From positions 51,407 through 115,406 of the forward strand of contig JBBDSP010000015.1 in NCBI GenBank assembly GCA_040904925.1: a stretch of DNA of 64,000 nt, read 5' to 3'. Made by a program: the position numbers and the translations under genes. This DNA comes from Gracilimonas sp040904925 (GTDB taxonomy: Bacteria > Bacteroidota > Rhodothermia > Balneolales > Balneolaceae). Numbering within the stretch: the stretch's first letter is position 1; each line of letters opens with the position of its first letter. Of this stretch, positions 17,659 through 26,630 are shown one piece after another. The notes under the pieces were generated by a model. That model saw only the letters and a program-made list of their open reading frames with translations, was not told where the DNA came from and did no database searches.

Positions 17659-18402
17659 ATGTACAGAGTTCAGCTAAATAATTTTGAAGGCCCCTTAGAC
17701 CTGCTCCTTTTCTTCATCAAAAGAGATGAACTTGATATCTATGATATCCCCATTTCCTATATTACAAAGCAGTTTCTGGAATATATCCATTTGATGGAAG
17801 AACTGGATTTGGATGTGGCAAGTGAATTTATTTTGATGGCAAGTATGCTCATGTCCATAAAAGCTAAAATGATGCTACCCCGTGAAGACGCTGATGATGA
17901 GGAGCTGGACGAATCTGACCCGAGATATGAGTTGGTTCAGCGGTTATTAGAGTATAAGCGCTATAAGGAAATGTCAGAAAAAATGGCCGATATGGATGAG
18001 GAGACCCGAAAAAAATATATGCGCGGTTATCCTGAAGCAGATGAAGTAGATAAGCAGGCTACCGGTGAAGCACTGCAGGATGTAACCATGTTCGACCTGA
18101 TCGCGGCTTTTAAAAAAGTATTACAGGATATTGAAAGAAAGAATATTGTTCACCACGTCGAAAAAGTAAGTACTACCGTTGAAGAACAGGCTGAATTTGT
18201 GCTGAATCAATTACAGGAACACGGAAGGCAAACATTCATGCAGGTGTGCGCAACTTTGAAAAACAAGATATATGTAGTAGTAACTTTCCTTGCCGTGTTA
18301 GAGATGATTAAAGAGCAGCAGATCAACTTATTTCTGGAAGATGACCCGACCCATTTTTACATAGACCTCAAGCCTGTAGATGAAATTATAGGTACTCAAT
18401 AA
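17659..18402 (+). CDS. scpA: Segregation and condensation protein A
   Basis: A 247-residue kleisin. The N-terminal FEGPLDLLLFFIKRDELDIYDIPI is the strongly conserved ScpA start, binding the SMC head; the C-terminal winged-helix part (FMQVCATLKNKIYVVVTFLAVLEMIKE) is present. With SMC and ScpB it forms the bacterial condensin. scpB is not adjacent. It starts 97 bases from the divergent sigma gene and is followed after 16 bases by the M28 peptidase gene. Confidence 0.93.
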   Translation: MYRVQLNNFEGPLDLLLFFIKRDELDIYDIPISYITKQFLEYIHLMEELDLDVASEFILMASMLMSIKAKMMLPREDADDEELDESDPRYELVQRLLEYKRYKEMSEKMADMDEETRKKYMRGYPEADEVDKQATGEALQDVTMFDLIAAFKKVLQDIERKNIVHHVEKVSTTVEEQAEFVLNQLQEHGRQTFMQVCATLKNKIYVVVTFLAVLEMIKEQQINLFLEDDPTHFYIDLKPVDEIIGTQ

Positions 18403-18418
18403 ATATCACATCATTACA

Positions 18419-20050
18419 ATGACCAAAAAGCTCATACTATTCCTAACCGCTGCAGCAATTTCAGCATGCAGTGTTTTAAACAAAAGCTCTGAAAGTGAAC
18501 CCCAAAACATTTACTCTTTTTCGGAAAATATAACTGAAGAAGGATTGTATAATGACTTAGCCGTTCTGGCTCACGACTCTCTGGAAGGAAGAGAAACAGG
18601 AACGATAGGAGAAGAAAAAGCAGCCCGGTATCTGGCAAAACGATATACCGAAATGGGATTAAAAGCAGTTGGTGATGATGACAGTTATTTTCAGCATTAT
18701 GAATTAGTTCAGCCCACAACGGAAGAGATCAGCTATCGTTTGGTGAACACAGAAAATGAGTCTGTGCTGGATGAATCTACTCACAATGCTCAGCAAGGTT
18801 CAAACTTCGTCACTCTTTTTGGTGGAAGTGATGCACTTTCAGGGCCGGTGGCATTTGCCGGGGCAGGAATGATGAATACAGATGAGGGTATCAATCACTT
18901 TCCGGAAGATTTGGAGGGAAAATGGCTGTTTGTGATTTATGACGAGCAAAATACGAACATGCAGTATTTGCAAATGGCACTAACTCAAGGTGATGCCCTT
19001 GGAACAATCTTAGTAATTGGTACTGATGTTGAGGACTACCAAGAGGAAGTGGAGCAAAGGAAAAATTATTTTGGTACGGGCCGTGGAATGTCTCTGAAAT
19101 ATCAGCAGGATAATGATGGCTCTTCTGCTCCCGCATTTAACCGTGTTCATCCCGAACTGGCTGCAGAAATGTTAGGATTAGAGGCGTTAAGCGGCTTGGC
19201 TGATGTTCAGGAGAAAATACTTGCAAATCCAGAGTCTTTTCAGGCACGGGATCTGACATTTACTTTAGATCATAATCCCACAGTAAATGAAAACACAATC
19301 GTTACTAAAAATGTGGTAGCCTTTCTGGAGGGTAGTGATCCGGAACTTAAAGATGAAGTTGTGGTGCTGAGTTCTCACTACGATCATGTTGGAGTTGGTC
19401 AGCCGGATTCAACCGGCGATACTATTTATAATGGCGCTGATGATGACGGAAGTGGCACGGTTGCAACCTTACATACCGGACAGGCTATGGCAGAAGCTAA
19501 AAAAGCCGGGGTTGGTCCTAAAAGAAGTGTATTATTCTTGAATGTATCGGGTGAAGAAAAAGGGCTTTTGGGTTCCCGCTATTATTCTGACCATCCGATT
19601 TTCTCTATAGAGAATACTATCGCAAATATTAACATTGATATGATCGGTCGTGTGGATGAAGAGAATGAGGCAGACAGTAACTACGTGTATATAATCGGAG
19701 GAGAGATCATTTCATCCGGCTTAGACAGTCTGACGCAAATGGCTAACACCATGGGTCCTGATTTAACGCTGAGTAAAAGATATAATGACCTGAATGATCC
19801 AAACCAGTTTTACCGAAGAAGTGACCATTGGAACTTTGGTCGCTTGGGAGTACCTTTTGTATTCTTTTTTACCGGTGTTCATGCAGATTATCACCGACCT
19901 TCTGATCATATAGATAAAATCACCTTTGGTCCGCTTACAAAAAGAACTCATTTGGTGTATAATCTGACGGCGTTATTAGCCAATTCTCCGGAACGCCCCC
20001 TTGTTGATAATCAAGAATTTATCGAGAAAACCCAGGTACAGCCCAGATAG
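18419..20050 (+). CDS. M28 family metallopeptidase lipoprotein
   Basis: A 543-residue protein with a lipobox (MTKKLILFLTAAAISAC). The M28 dizinc ligands are visible: SSHYDHVGVG around residue 319, the Asp in NGADDDGSG, Glu pair in NVSGEEKGLLGS, Asp in INIDMIGRV, and a late His in ADYHRPSDHIDK. A protease-associated insert (about residues 125-275) precedes the last catalytic half. It is likely an aminopeptidase exported to the periplasm or outer membrane. It follows scpA by 16 bases and ends at a terminator. Confidence 0.9.
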   Translation: MTKKLILFLTAAAISACSVLNKSSESEPQNIYSFSENITEEGLYNDLAVLAHDSLEGRETGTIGEEKAARYLAKRYTEMGLKAVGDDDSYFQHYELVQPTTEEISYRLVNTENESVLDESTHNAQQGSNFVTLFGGSDALSGPVAFAGAGMMNTDEGINHFPEDLEGKWLFVIYDEQNTNMQYLQMALTQGDALGTILVIGTDVEDYQEEVEQRKNYFGTGRGMSLKYQQDNDGSSAPAFNRVHPELAAEMLGLEALSGLADVQEKILANPESFQARDLTFTLDHNPTVNENTIVTKNVVAFLEGSDPELKDEVVVLSSHYDHVGVGQPDSTGDTIYNGADDDGSGTVATLHTGQAMAEAKKAGVGPKRSVLFLNVSGEEKGLLGSRYYSDHPIFSIENTIANINIDMIGRVDEENEADSNYVYIIGGEIISSGLDSLTQMANTMGPDLTLSKRYNDLNDPNQFYRRSDHWNFGRLGVPFVFFFTGVHADYHRPSDHIDKITFGPLTKRTHLVYNLTALLANSPERPLVDNQEFIEKTQVQPR

Positions 20051-20076
20051 ATCTCAAATTCCGAATATAGAAACCC

Positions 20077-20122
20077 AACATCCGGTTAAGAATAATGATC
20101 TAAAGCCGGATGTTTGTTTTTA
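20077..20122 (+). terminator. Intrinsic terminator after the M28 peptidase gene
   Basis: Arms AACATCCGG (20077-20085) and CCGGATGTT (20106-20114) flank a 20-base loop and are followed by TGTTTTTA. It lies in the convergent gap with the TPR-CHAT gene. Confidence 0.7.
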
Positions 20123-20131
20123 TACCCTGCT

Positions 20132-23059
20132 CTACTTACCAATTAAAATAAAAGGCGCCCAGTGCACCGGGTGATTGTAGTAGGGATGATCAATCAGGGC
20201 AAGCTTGGCATCACGGATGGCTTTTGTTTTATAATCGATCATTGGATGTTCATACATCCCAAACCAATCGAGTGTTTGGCTCCAGATCCCGTAATCTTCT
20301 GCCTGATGTGTAAGCATACTCTTATAAAATTTTGACATAAACACCGAAGTACTCCGGTCAAAAACCGACCAAAGGCTGACCATCACAGACGATGCCCCTG
20401 CCGAAAGGAATGAGCGCTGCAAGCCAATCAGCCCTTCCCCGGTAACTTGTTTACCCATCCCGGTGTTGCAGGCACTCAGGGTCACCAGGTCGGCATTTAG
20501 CTTGAGGCTTGAAATTTCACGACTGTTCAGATGACCATCTTCCCCAAATAAAGATTCAACCTCTGTTTTTTTAGATAGTAAGAGTCCGCTGCGAAACGGA
20601 TTGATCTCATCTACATTGGCATGGGTGGCAAAGTGAAGGAACCGGTAATTACTTAGGTCATGAGACTTTAGAGTGGCTTCGGTCACATCTTCGTTTTTTA
20701 AAATCTTAGTATTCGAAAAATTAACAGAGATCGAGTCCACTTCTAACAAAGTGGAAGGCAAAGAAGCAAACGAAGCTTGTGAACGTGACGGCGATGCCAG
20801 GCTTTGTTGACTATCAAAGCCAGAACCGGCCAAAGCCAGTAAGTCAAATTCTGTGGTGCGGTGGGGAGGCTGTATATATGAATAGATAGATGCAGAGGGT
20901 AAATATTTGAGGTGGTAATCTTCAATCAAATATTGACCGCTTTTTGAAAGTGCTTCGAACGGTAAAAAACTCAACGGTCCGTTCGGGATAATAACAAGGT
21001 TGGTAACACTATTTTTTTCTCTTGAAGAAAAAGCCGGAATCAACAATTCATCTAAAACCTCTCCCTGTTCCAGAATATCATTTACTTCCTCTCCATTGAT
21101 GATCACGTCCCGGAAATCCCGCACATGGTTCGTGAAAAAAGATTTCGCTGCTTCAGTTTCGATTGAATCAATGTAAGTTCCGGTAATATCATCTTGTGAA
21201 ATAACCAGACGAATTAAGCCGGCTTCTGTAAATGCAAATTCCAGGATAACGGTGTGCTTATCCAGCAGGTTTTGAATTTTTGTAAGTGATACGGGTTCCG
21301 GATAATCAAAACCATGTAATTCATTGCTGCTCGTATGAAGCTCATTTAGAAACGATTGATACTCAAATTCGAGATCTTTAAGCTCATTTCTGATGGGCTT
21401 CGTGTCCTCTTCAAAATCGGCCTGTTCCATTTGACTGTAAAGCCGGTCTATCTGCTTGGCTTTCTGTTGTTTTTTGATGAGGGTGGCTTCATCCAAATTC
21501 TCATATACCTTTTGTTGAGCTTCGGCCAGCTCGTCCATCAGTACGCGGGCTTTGGCGGCCTCAATCAGGTTGAAGGCTTTTTCAGGATTGTTTTTTTGAG
21601 TGATCTGCCAACCAGCCACTTCATTATAAAACCCGGCGTGCTCCCGGAAAAAGCCGGAACGGAATGCCAACCCCGCCACGTTGGTGCGAACGGAATCAAT
21701 CAGGCTGAATGCCTCTTCCGCCAGTATAAATGCACTGTCTGACCTCACCTGCCGGTAGGCCCGGGCCAAATTCATAGTAGGCCCAATTTTTCCCGTAACT
21801 GTTTCCCTGGCCGATAAGGCGTAGGCTTTGCGATATTCTTCCAAACTCTCAAACCGGCTTTCTTCCACATTGTATAGTTCTCCTCTTAACGAGTGAACGC
21901 GAATTTGGAGGTGGTTAAAGTGGTGGTTTTTGGAAATAGCTTCCGCTTCTGCAAGGTAGTGTTCTGCAAGTTCGTAATCTTCTTTATGGATATTTAGATT
22001 GCCCATCTCTAAGTACAGGTTGGTGAGCGGGCGCGGTGCGTTAGTTTGGTTCAGTCGGTCCAGGGCTTCGTCATAAAAAGCGCCGGCATTATCAAGATCA
22101 TTATTTTGGATGGCCACCCGCGCCAGGCGTATAAGGTTGTTGGCAATGGAAACCGGGCGATCGGTTTGGTAGTTGGCTTCCAGGGCTTCGTTGTAATAGG
22201 CCAAGGCGCTCTCATAATCCCCGGAGCGTTCGTATAGGCTGCCGATATTATTCAGGGTTTGTGTGATATCGTACGGGTTGCTCAACTGCCGGGAAAGTTC
22301 CAGGGATTTTTGGTAATAGATAACGGAGCTGTCACGCTTGCCCTGCCGTTCAAAATTCCAGGCCAGGTTGTGGTAAGCTACGTCCAGCATATCGGGGTTG
22401 CCCAACTCTTTGCGGATGGCCAGGCTTTGGCGGATGTAGGGCTCTGCTTGTTGATAGAGACCAAGATCCATCATCGTAAGAAAGATACTGTTTAATGCTA
22501 ACGAAATGCGATAATCATCATCTAAAGCTTCATAAATTTGTTTTGCTTCTTGTTGATGGGAAAAAGCTTGTTCATAATCTCCGGTTTCCAGATAAGCATA
22601 CGAAAGATTATTGTTAAGGCGTCCTATTTGAGTGGAATCCCCTTCTTCTATAGACAGCTCAAGACCTTTTAAATAATATTTTTTTGCAAGCTCCGGACGT
22701 TCTTGTTTACGATAAGCCCATCCAATATTATTATTTATTCGGATTATGAGAGAATTTGGGATTTGTTGGCTGTCATTTTTGTCAAGAGTTAGAAAAAGTT
22801 CCAAACCGTTCCTAACCCGTCCGTGAAGAACTAAGGTTTCTCCATATTCTAACGATGCTTCTACCCATTTTGCAGTATCACTTTTCTGTAAATATAATTG
22901 AGCACTTTTTTGAAAATAATCCCCAGCCTTTATGTACTCAGTTTTAGAAGAAAACTCTTTTCCCATCTCAAATAGAGAATCGGGATCTTCATTCTGTGCT
23001 TTCACTACTTGTCCAAGCCCTAAAAACAAAAAAAGAATTATTGTAAAAAATGATTTCAT
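20132..23059 (-). CDS. Secreted TPR-CHAT domain protein
   Basis: The frame is open to 23239, but the ATG at 23057-23059 begins a clear signal peptide (MKSFFTIILFLFLGLGQVVKAQ), so the protein is 975 residues. About ten tetratricopeptide repeats follow (for example ALAYYNEALEANYQTDRPVSIAN), then a helical linker, then a CHAT caspase-like peptidase domain. The catalytic His is in FLHFATHANVDEINP and the Cys in LVTLSACNTGMG. It probably acts as a protease outside the cytoplasm, with the repeats binding a partner. The substrate is unknown. A short divergent open frame lies directly upstream. CHAT proteins of this layout are common in this phylum but few are characterised. Confidence 0.9.
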   Translation of the reverse strand: MKSFFTIILFLFLGLGQVVKAQNEDPDSLFEMGKEFSSKTEYIKAGDYFQKSAQLYLQKSDTAKWVEASLEYGETLVLHGRVRNGLELFLTLDKNDSQQIPNSLIIRINNNIGWAYRKQERPELAKKYYLKGLELSIEEGDSTQIGRLNNNLSYAYLETGDYEQAFSHQQEAKQIYEALDDDYRISLALNSIFLTMMDLGLYQQAEPYIRQSLAIRKELGNPDMLDVAYHNLAWNFERQGKRDSSVIYYQKSLELSRQLSNPYDITQTLNNIGSLYERSGDYESALAYYNEALEANYQTDRPVSIANNLIRLARVAIQNNDLDNAGAFYDEALDRLNQTNAPRPLTNLYLEMGNLNIHKEDYELAEHYLAEAEAISKNHHFNHLQIRVHSLRGELYNVEESRFESLEEYRKAYALSARETVTGKIGPTMNLARAYRQVRSDSAFILAEEAFSLIDSVRTNVAGLAFRSGFFREHAGFYNEVAGWQITQKNNPEKAFNLIEAAKARVLMDELAEAQQKVYENLDEATLIKKQQKAKQIDRLYSQMEQADFEEDTKPIRNELKDLEFEYQSFLNELHTSSNELHGFDYPEPVSLTKIQNLLDKHTVILEFAFTEAGLIRLVISQDDITGTYIDSIETEAAKSFFTNHVRDFRDVIINGEEVNDILEQGEVLDELLIPAFSSREKNSVTNLVIIPNGPLSFLPFEALSKSGQYLIEDYHLKYLPSASIYSYIQPPHRTTEFDLLALAGSGFDSQQSLASPSRSQASFASLPSTLLEVDSISVNFSNTKILKNEDVTEATLKSHDLSNYRFLHFATHANVDEINPFRSGLLLSKKTEVESLFGEDGHLNSREISSLKLNADLVTLSACNTGMGKQVTGEGLIGLQRSFLSAGASSVMVSLWSVFDRSTSVFMSKFYKSMLTHQAEDYGIWSQTLDWFGMYEHPMIDYKTKAIRDAKLALIDHPYYNHPVHWAPFILIGK

Positions 23060-23147
23060 GAAAGAATTATTACCATTAAATAATTGCCTTTTCAGGCAAT
23101 ATATTGTTTTTTGAACAGACAACATTAAAATCATTGGCTTTTTAAAA

Positions 23148-23258
23148 ATGGAAAATAAGCACTTGGTGAAAATATCATTTAAAACTCCTGACCCCGATAA
23201 TGATGGAGATGACGATAAAAAAGGCGGTGGTTCTGACACGGAAACAGAGCAAACTTAA
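23148..23258 (+). CDS. Possible 36-residue acidic peptide
   Basis: An ATG-started frame of 36 codons ends at TAA 23256-23258. The peptide begins MENKHLVKISFKTPDPD, continues with an Asp-rich run (DNDGDDDKK), three glycines and ends SDTETEQT. It has no signal peptide and no cysteine. It is divergent from the CHAT gene, whose real start is 89 bases away, so the two could share a regulatory gap. On the opposite strand the CHAT frame stays open here only as low-complexity sequence before its signal peptide, so this stretch is free to encode a forward gene. It fills part of a 370-base gap without any other recognised gene. Coding status is uncertain. Confidence 0.35.
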   Translation: MENKHLVKISFKTPDPDNDGDDDKKGGGSDTETEQT

Positions 23259-23429
23259 AAAGTCGTTGCTACTTTAAATACTTTTAGAAATCAAATGCAG
23301 TGTCCTTTTCAGAGTTATTTTCTGAGAACAGGAATGTCAGCGTGTATGAATATTCGGCAATTGTAGTAAAGTAATGAGAGGCTACGTTAGGATAACACCA
23401 CGAAACTTAAGACGGACCCGGGCTTATTT

Positions 23430-24383
23430 TTATTCTCCAAACAAAGCATTTACAAAATCAGCCCTGTCAAATACCTGAAGGTCTTCGATTTGTTCACCCA
23501 AACCGATATATTTTACCGGCACATTCAATTCATGGGAAACGCCGAGAACGATACCGCCTTTAGCTGTCCCGTCTAATTTAGTAAGTGCCAAACCTGTAAT
23601 ATCCACCGTTTCGGTGAAGGCTTTGGCTTGTTGCATTGCGTTTTGACCTGTAGAGGCATCGAGTACTAAAATTACTTCGTGGGGAGCGCCGTCCACCACT
23701 TTACCCATTACTCGTTTTATTTTGGCGAGCTCTTCCATTAGGGCTTTTTTGTTGTGCAGACGCCCGGCGGTGTCAATTAGTGCGACATCACTGTCGCGAG
23801 CCTTGGCAGCAGCTACGGTGTCATAAGCAACGGAAGCCGGATCAGCATTTTGACCTTGTTGTATGATGGGAACATCAGCGCGTTCACTCCAGATCTTAAG
23901 CTGATCAACAGCGGCTGCACGGAAAGTATCTGCGGCACCCAAGATCACTTTTTTACCGGCTTTTTTATAAAGATGGGCAAGCTTCCCGATGGTGGTTGTT
24001 TTTCCTACGCCATTCACCCCGACAACTAAAACGATGTGTGGTTTAACGGGGAATTCTGCTTCAAACTCAGCGGGTTTGTCGGGGGCATTATCTTCGAGAA
24101 GTTTTACTATTTCTTCGCGCAGCAAGGTTTGGAGTTCATCCTGGGTAACATATTTGTCTTTTGCGACACGAGCTTCAATTTTTTTAATAATCTCGACGGT
24201 GGTATTCACACCAACATCAGAGGTGATCAGGATCTCTTCCAGGTCATCCAGAATGGCATCGTCAACGGTATCTTTTCCAACAAAAGCCTTCCCAATTTTA
24301 TTGAGTAAACCGTCGCGGCTTTTTTCAACGCCTTCATCCAGCTTTTCCTTTTTCTTAAGTCCTAATTTTTCGAGAAATCCCAT
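23430..24383 (-). CDS. ftsY: Signal recognition particle receptor FtsY
   Basis: A 317-residue SRP GTPase. An N domain is followed by the G domain: GVNGVGKTTTIGKLA (G1), DTFRAAAVDQLKIW (insertion box), DTAGRLHNK (G3), TKLDGTAKGG (G4). The acidic A domain of proteobacterial FtsY is absent, as in many non-proteobacteria. It targets ribosome-SRP complexes to the inner membrane. It starts eight bases after the stop of the upstream phosphatidyltransferase gene. Confidence 0.96.
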   Translation of the reverse strand: MGFLEKLGLKKKEKLDEGVEKSRDGLLNKIGKAFVGKDTVDDAILDDLEEILITSDVGVNTTVEIIKKIEARVAKDKYVTQDELQTLLREEIVKLLEDNAPDKPAEFEAEFPVKPHIVLVVGVNGVGKTTTIGKLAHLYKKAGKKVILGAADTFRAAAVDQLKIWSERADVPIIQQGQNADPASVAYDTVAAAKARDSDVALIDTAGRLHNKKALMEELAKIKRVMGKVVDGAPHEVILVLDASTGQNAMQQAKAFTETVDITGLALTKLDGTAKGGIVLGVSHELNVPVKYIGLGEQIEDLQVFDRADFVNALFGE

Positions 24384-24391
24384 AGCTAAAA

Positions 24392-24985
24392 CTAATTGAA
24401 TTTTGCTCCGCGCATGATCAGACGGTAGCGGTTAAAATAATCGATCCAAGATATGACCATTAAAGTTACTGAACATGCCATCAGAAACATGTGAACGTTC
24501 TGTGCCTCCGGAAAAAAGAAAACCGATATCCAGTAGAGTGCCAGCATATTCACTGATATCTTTCCGGACATAATAGCCATAGCAACCTTGTCATATTTCT
24601 TCTTGATATAGTAGGAGCCGAGCATGATCAATACATCACGAATCACGGCAAGTATTAAAAACCATAGTGGAATCCAGCCTATCCATACGGTATAAATGAA
24701 CAAGACCAGGGCACAAAGTTTGTCGGCCACAGGATCTATCATTTTACCGAGTTCAGAGATGGTATTGGTTTTCCGGGCGATATATCCATCCAGATAATCA
24801 GAAATGATCCCGTAAAAGATCAAAATATAAATGGTGAGATCTAACTGGAAATTATTCTGATAATGCAGATAAACGATCGGGAATGCTACAAGAATTCGGG
24901 TAAAGGAAATGGTATTCGACCAGGTAAAAACCCGCCCGGTGACCTTTACTTTTTTCCCGTCTATATTTTGGATCTTTGTAGCCAA
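24392..24985 (-). CDS. CDP-alcohol phosphatidyltransferase (PgsA-like)
   Basis: A 197-residue membrane protein with about five hydrophobic segments. The full family motif D-x2-DG-x2-AR-x8-G-x3-D-x3-D is present from DYLDGYIAR to LGKMIDPVAD. It most likely transfers a phosphatidyl group from CDP-diacylglycerol to glycerol 3-phosphate in phospholipid synthesis; a related alcohol acceptor cannot be excluded. It is cotranscribed with ftsY. Confidence 0.85.
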   Translation of the reverse strand: MATKIQNIDGKKVKVTGRVFTWSNTISFTRILVAFPIVYLHYQNNFQLDLTIYILIFYGIISDYLDGYIARKTNTISELGKMIDPVADKLCALVLFIYTVWIGWIPLWFLILAVIRDVLIMLGSYYIKKKYDKVAMAIMSGKISVNMLALYWISVFFFPEAQNVHMFLMACSVTLMVISWIDYFNRYRLIMRGAKFN

Positions 24986-25048
24986 ACCTTGTTTTTATTT
25001 ACGATATTGGGTGCTCAAATTTACAGTCATTAACACTCTAAAACCAAC

Positions 25049-25621
25049 ATGAAGGACCATAAATTACTGGTAGAGAAAAAGCTTTCGTCAAAAGAGGTAT
25101 TTAAGGGAAAATTTCTTCATATATTTTATGATGAAGCTGAACTTCCTGACGGGTCATCTTCGAGCAGGGAGTGGATCAAACACCCCGGCGCGTGTGCCGT
25201 AGTTCCGGTTTTTGAAAATGGAGACGTGATGATGCTTCGACAATTTCGTTACCCGGTCAATCAGATATTCTGGGAAGTGCCGGCAGGAAAGATCGACTCC
25301 GGCGAACCCAAAGACGAAACAGCCTTGCGTGAATTACGAGAAGAAGCCGGCGTTGCCACGGAAGACTTTGCCTATGCAGGCCACTTTTATCCGTGCATTG
25401 GTTACTCCGATGAAGTGATCCATATCTATGCCGCCTGGAACCTGGAATCTGTTCCCCAACAAGTAGATGAGGATGAATTTGTGACCCGCCATAGAATACC
25501 TTTTAAAGAAGCCATTGAAATGGTTCATACCGGGGAGATCAATGATGGAAAAACGGTAATCTGTCTGCTCAGAGCATGGGAGTGGTGGCAGAGAAATGAC
25601 CCATTAAAATTGGCTAAATAA
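25049..25621 (+). CDS. Nudix hydrolase (ADP-ribose pyrophosphatase-like)
   Basis: A 190-residue protein. The Nudix box G-x5-E-x7-RELREEAG is complete (GKIDSGEPKDETAL then RELREEAGV). The preceding MLRQFRYPVNQIFWEVPAGK and the later HFYPCIGYSDEVIHIY match the ADP-ribose/nucleoside-diphosphate-sugar subgroup. It is a cytosolic Mg-dependent housecleaning enzyme. It is divergent from the phosphatidyltransferase gene. Confidence 0.88.
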   Translation: MKDHKLLVEKKLSSKEVFKGKFLHIFYDEAELPDGSSSSREWIKHPGACAVVPVFENGDVMMLRQFRYPVNQIFWEVPAGKIDSGEPKDETALRELREEAGVATEDFAYAGHFYPCIGYSDEVIHIYAAWNLESVPQQVDEDEFVTRHRIPFKEAIEMVHTGEINDGKTVICLLRAWEWWQRNDPLKLAK

Positions 25622-25655
25622 CTTTATGCTCAAAGTGTACTGGAACTAATAAAGT

Positions 25656-25703
25656 GCGGCTCAGCGAGCCGCGAAACTATGTAAATCGGTCCGCTGAGCC
25701 GAT
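25656..25703. repeat. Two short GGCTC palindromes, copies 2 and 3
   Basis: The first unit, GCGGCTC-AGC-GAGCCGC (25656-25672), is perfect. The second (25685-25703) reads ATCGGTCCGCTGAGCCGAT and is imperfect. They share the core with the element at 4624-4640 and lie between convergent genes. No T-run follows either one, so a dispersed palindromic repeat is more likely than a terminator. Confidence 0.5.
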
Positions 25704-25725
25704 ATGGATGAAGTGGCAAAAGGAG

Positions 25726-26013
25726 TTATTTGATGATTCCCTCATCTTTAGCCAGCTCAAACATACTCTCATGTAAATTCTCATTATCCAGATCTCCTCT
25801 CATACAAAGTTCTGCTACTTCAATTCCGTTGAGCATAAGGATGCACCCCATTTCATTGAGTACGGAATCAAACTTCATGGGATTGGCTTTGCTCAGTTTG
25901 TCTACATCAATTCCGTCCGGACTTATTTTCTTATTCACCAACACATAGAATTTATCGTCAGAGTCATTCCCAAATGAGAATTCTTCCAGTCCTGTATCTT
26001 TAAGATTTAGCAT
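25726..26013 (-). CDS. Small conserved-looking protein of unknown function
   Basis: A 95-residue cytosolic, mildly acidic protein with alternating strands and a C-terminal helix (LHESMFELAKDEGI). No family is recognised. Its start overlaps the end of the upstream HTH gene by 14 bases in another frame, so the two are translationally linked and probably act together. Confidence 0.6.
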   Translation of the reverse strand: MLNLKDTGLEEFSFGNDSDDKFYVLVNKKISPDGIDVDKLSKANPMKFDSVLNEMGCILMLNGIEVAELCMRGDLDNENLHESMFELAKDEGIIK

Positions 26014-26419
26014 GTTTGTCTAAAAAATCTCGTGCTTTTAATATTTCTGTTATTTTGTCCGTTTCCCGGTTCACCACACGAACCTGAAATAAACTGATGA
26101 TGGCTTGTTCGTTCAGTATCTGAATGACTTCATCAATGGTATCACATTCTTCCGTTTCACTCACCAGGTCGTTAATGCCCTGCACAATATAACGGTATTG
26201 CTTGCTGCTTTTTTCTTTTTGGGGTGAACCCGAATCAGGCTGAGGTTCATCAAAATATTCGCGAATCGCCTCTTCCGTTACATACCAGCTCACTCCTAAT
26301 TTGCGTCCCCTGATCCGTCCTTCACGGAGGTAGGTTCGCAACGTCATTTTTGAAATTCCGAGCTGTTCGTGCAGATCATCTACCGAATACAGGGTAAGAT
26401 CTCCGATCTTCTTAGGCAT
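26000..26419 (-). CDS. Helix-turn-helix protein with excisionase-type DNA-binding domain
   Basis: A 139-residue protein. Residues 9-57 (LYSVDDLHEQLGISKMTLRT, LREGRIRGRKLGVSWYVTEEAIREYF) match the MerR-like/excisionase HTH domain. The remaining C-terminal part is helical (NDLVSETEECDTIDEVIQIL) and may dimerise or bind a ligand. It is probably a transcription factor. It forms a two-gene operon with the 95-residue unknown protein. Confidence 0.75.
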   Translation of the reverse strand: MPKKIGDLTLYSVDDLHEQLGISKMTLRTYLREGRIRGRKLGVSWYVTEEAIREYFDEPQPDSGSPQKEKSSKQYRYIVQGINDLVSETEECDTIDEVIQILNEQAIISLFQVRVVNRETDKITEILKARDFLDKHAKS

Positions 26420-26560
26420 TACGTATCTTCATTGAGTGAATATTAATCTACTTTATAGGTATATAAACTACGAATAATTTTATATTAGTTGCTATTACTT
26501 ATACAAAAGAAATTAGATTTGGTCGAGGCACCAAACCCGCCGTATATTGGAAGCAGTTAC

Positions 26561-26602
26561 TAAAAAAACAAGCCCGCAGTTCTAAAGCTGACGGGATTTT
26601 TT
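26561..26602. terminator. Bidirectional intrinsic terminator
   Basis: Arms CCCGCAG (26573-26579) and CTGACGGG (26588-26595) flank an eight-base loop, with an A-run on the left (a T-run for reverse transcripts) and a T-run on the right. It mainly serves the reverse-strand gene starting at 26834. The 140 bases from here to the HTH gene show no further gene. Confidence 0.7.
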
Positions 26603-26630
26603 ATGCCTTTCAGTTTTTTGGGATGTGATT

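Noticed and set aside
23060..23239. N-terminal extension of the CHAT protein
   Set aside because: The open frame continues 60 codons upstream but as low-complexity sequence with no signal peptide; the clear signal peptide at 23059 sets the start.
23296..23367. Cysteine-containing 23-codon forward frame in the CHAT upstream gap
   Set aside because: Too short, with no supporting promoter, no codon pattern and no neighbour logic.
26420..26560. Possible small RNA between the HTH gene and the terminator
   Set aside because: The adjacent terminator is explained by the reverse-strand gene at 26631-26834, and no conserved RNA motif was recognised.
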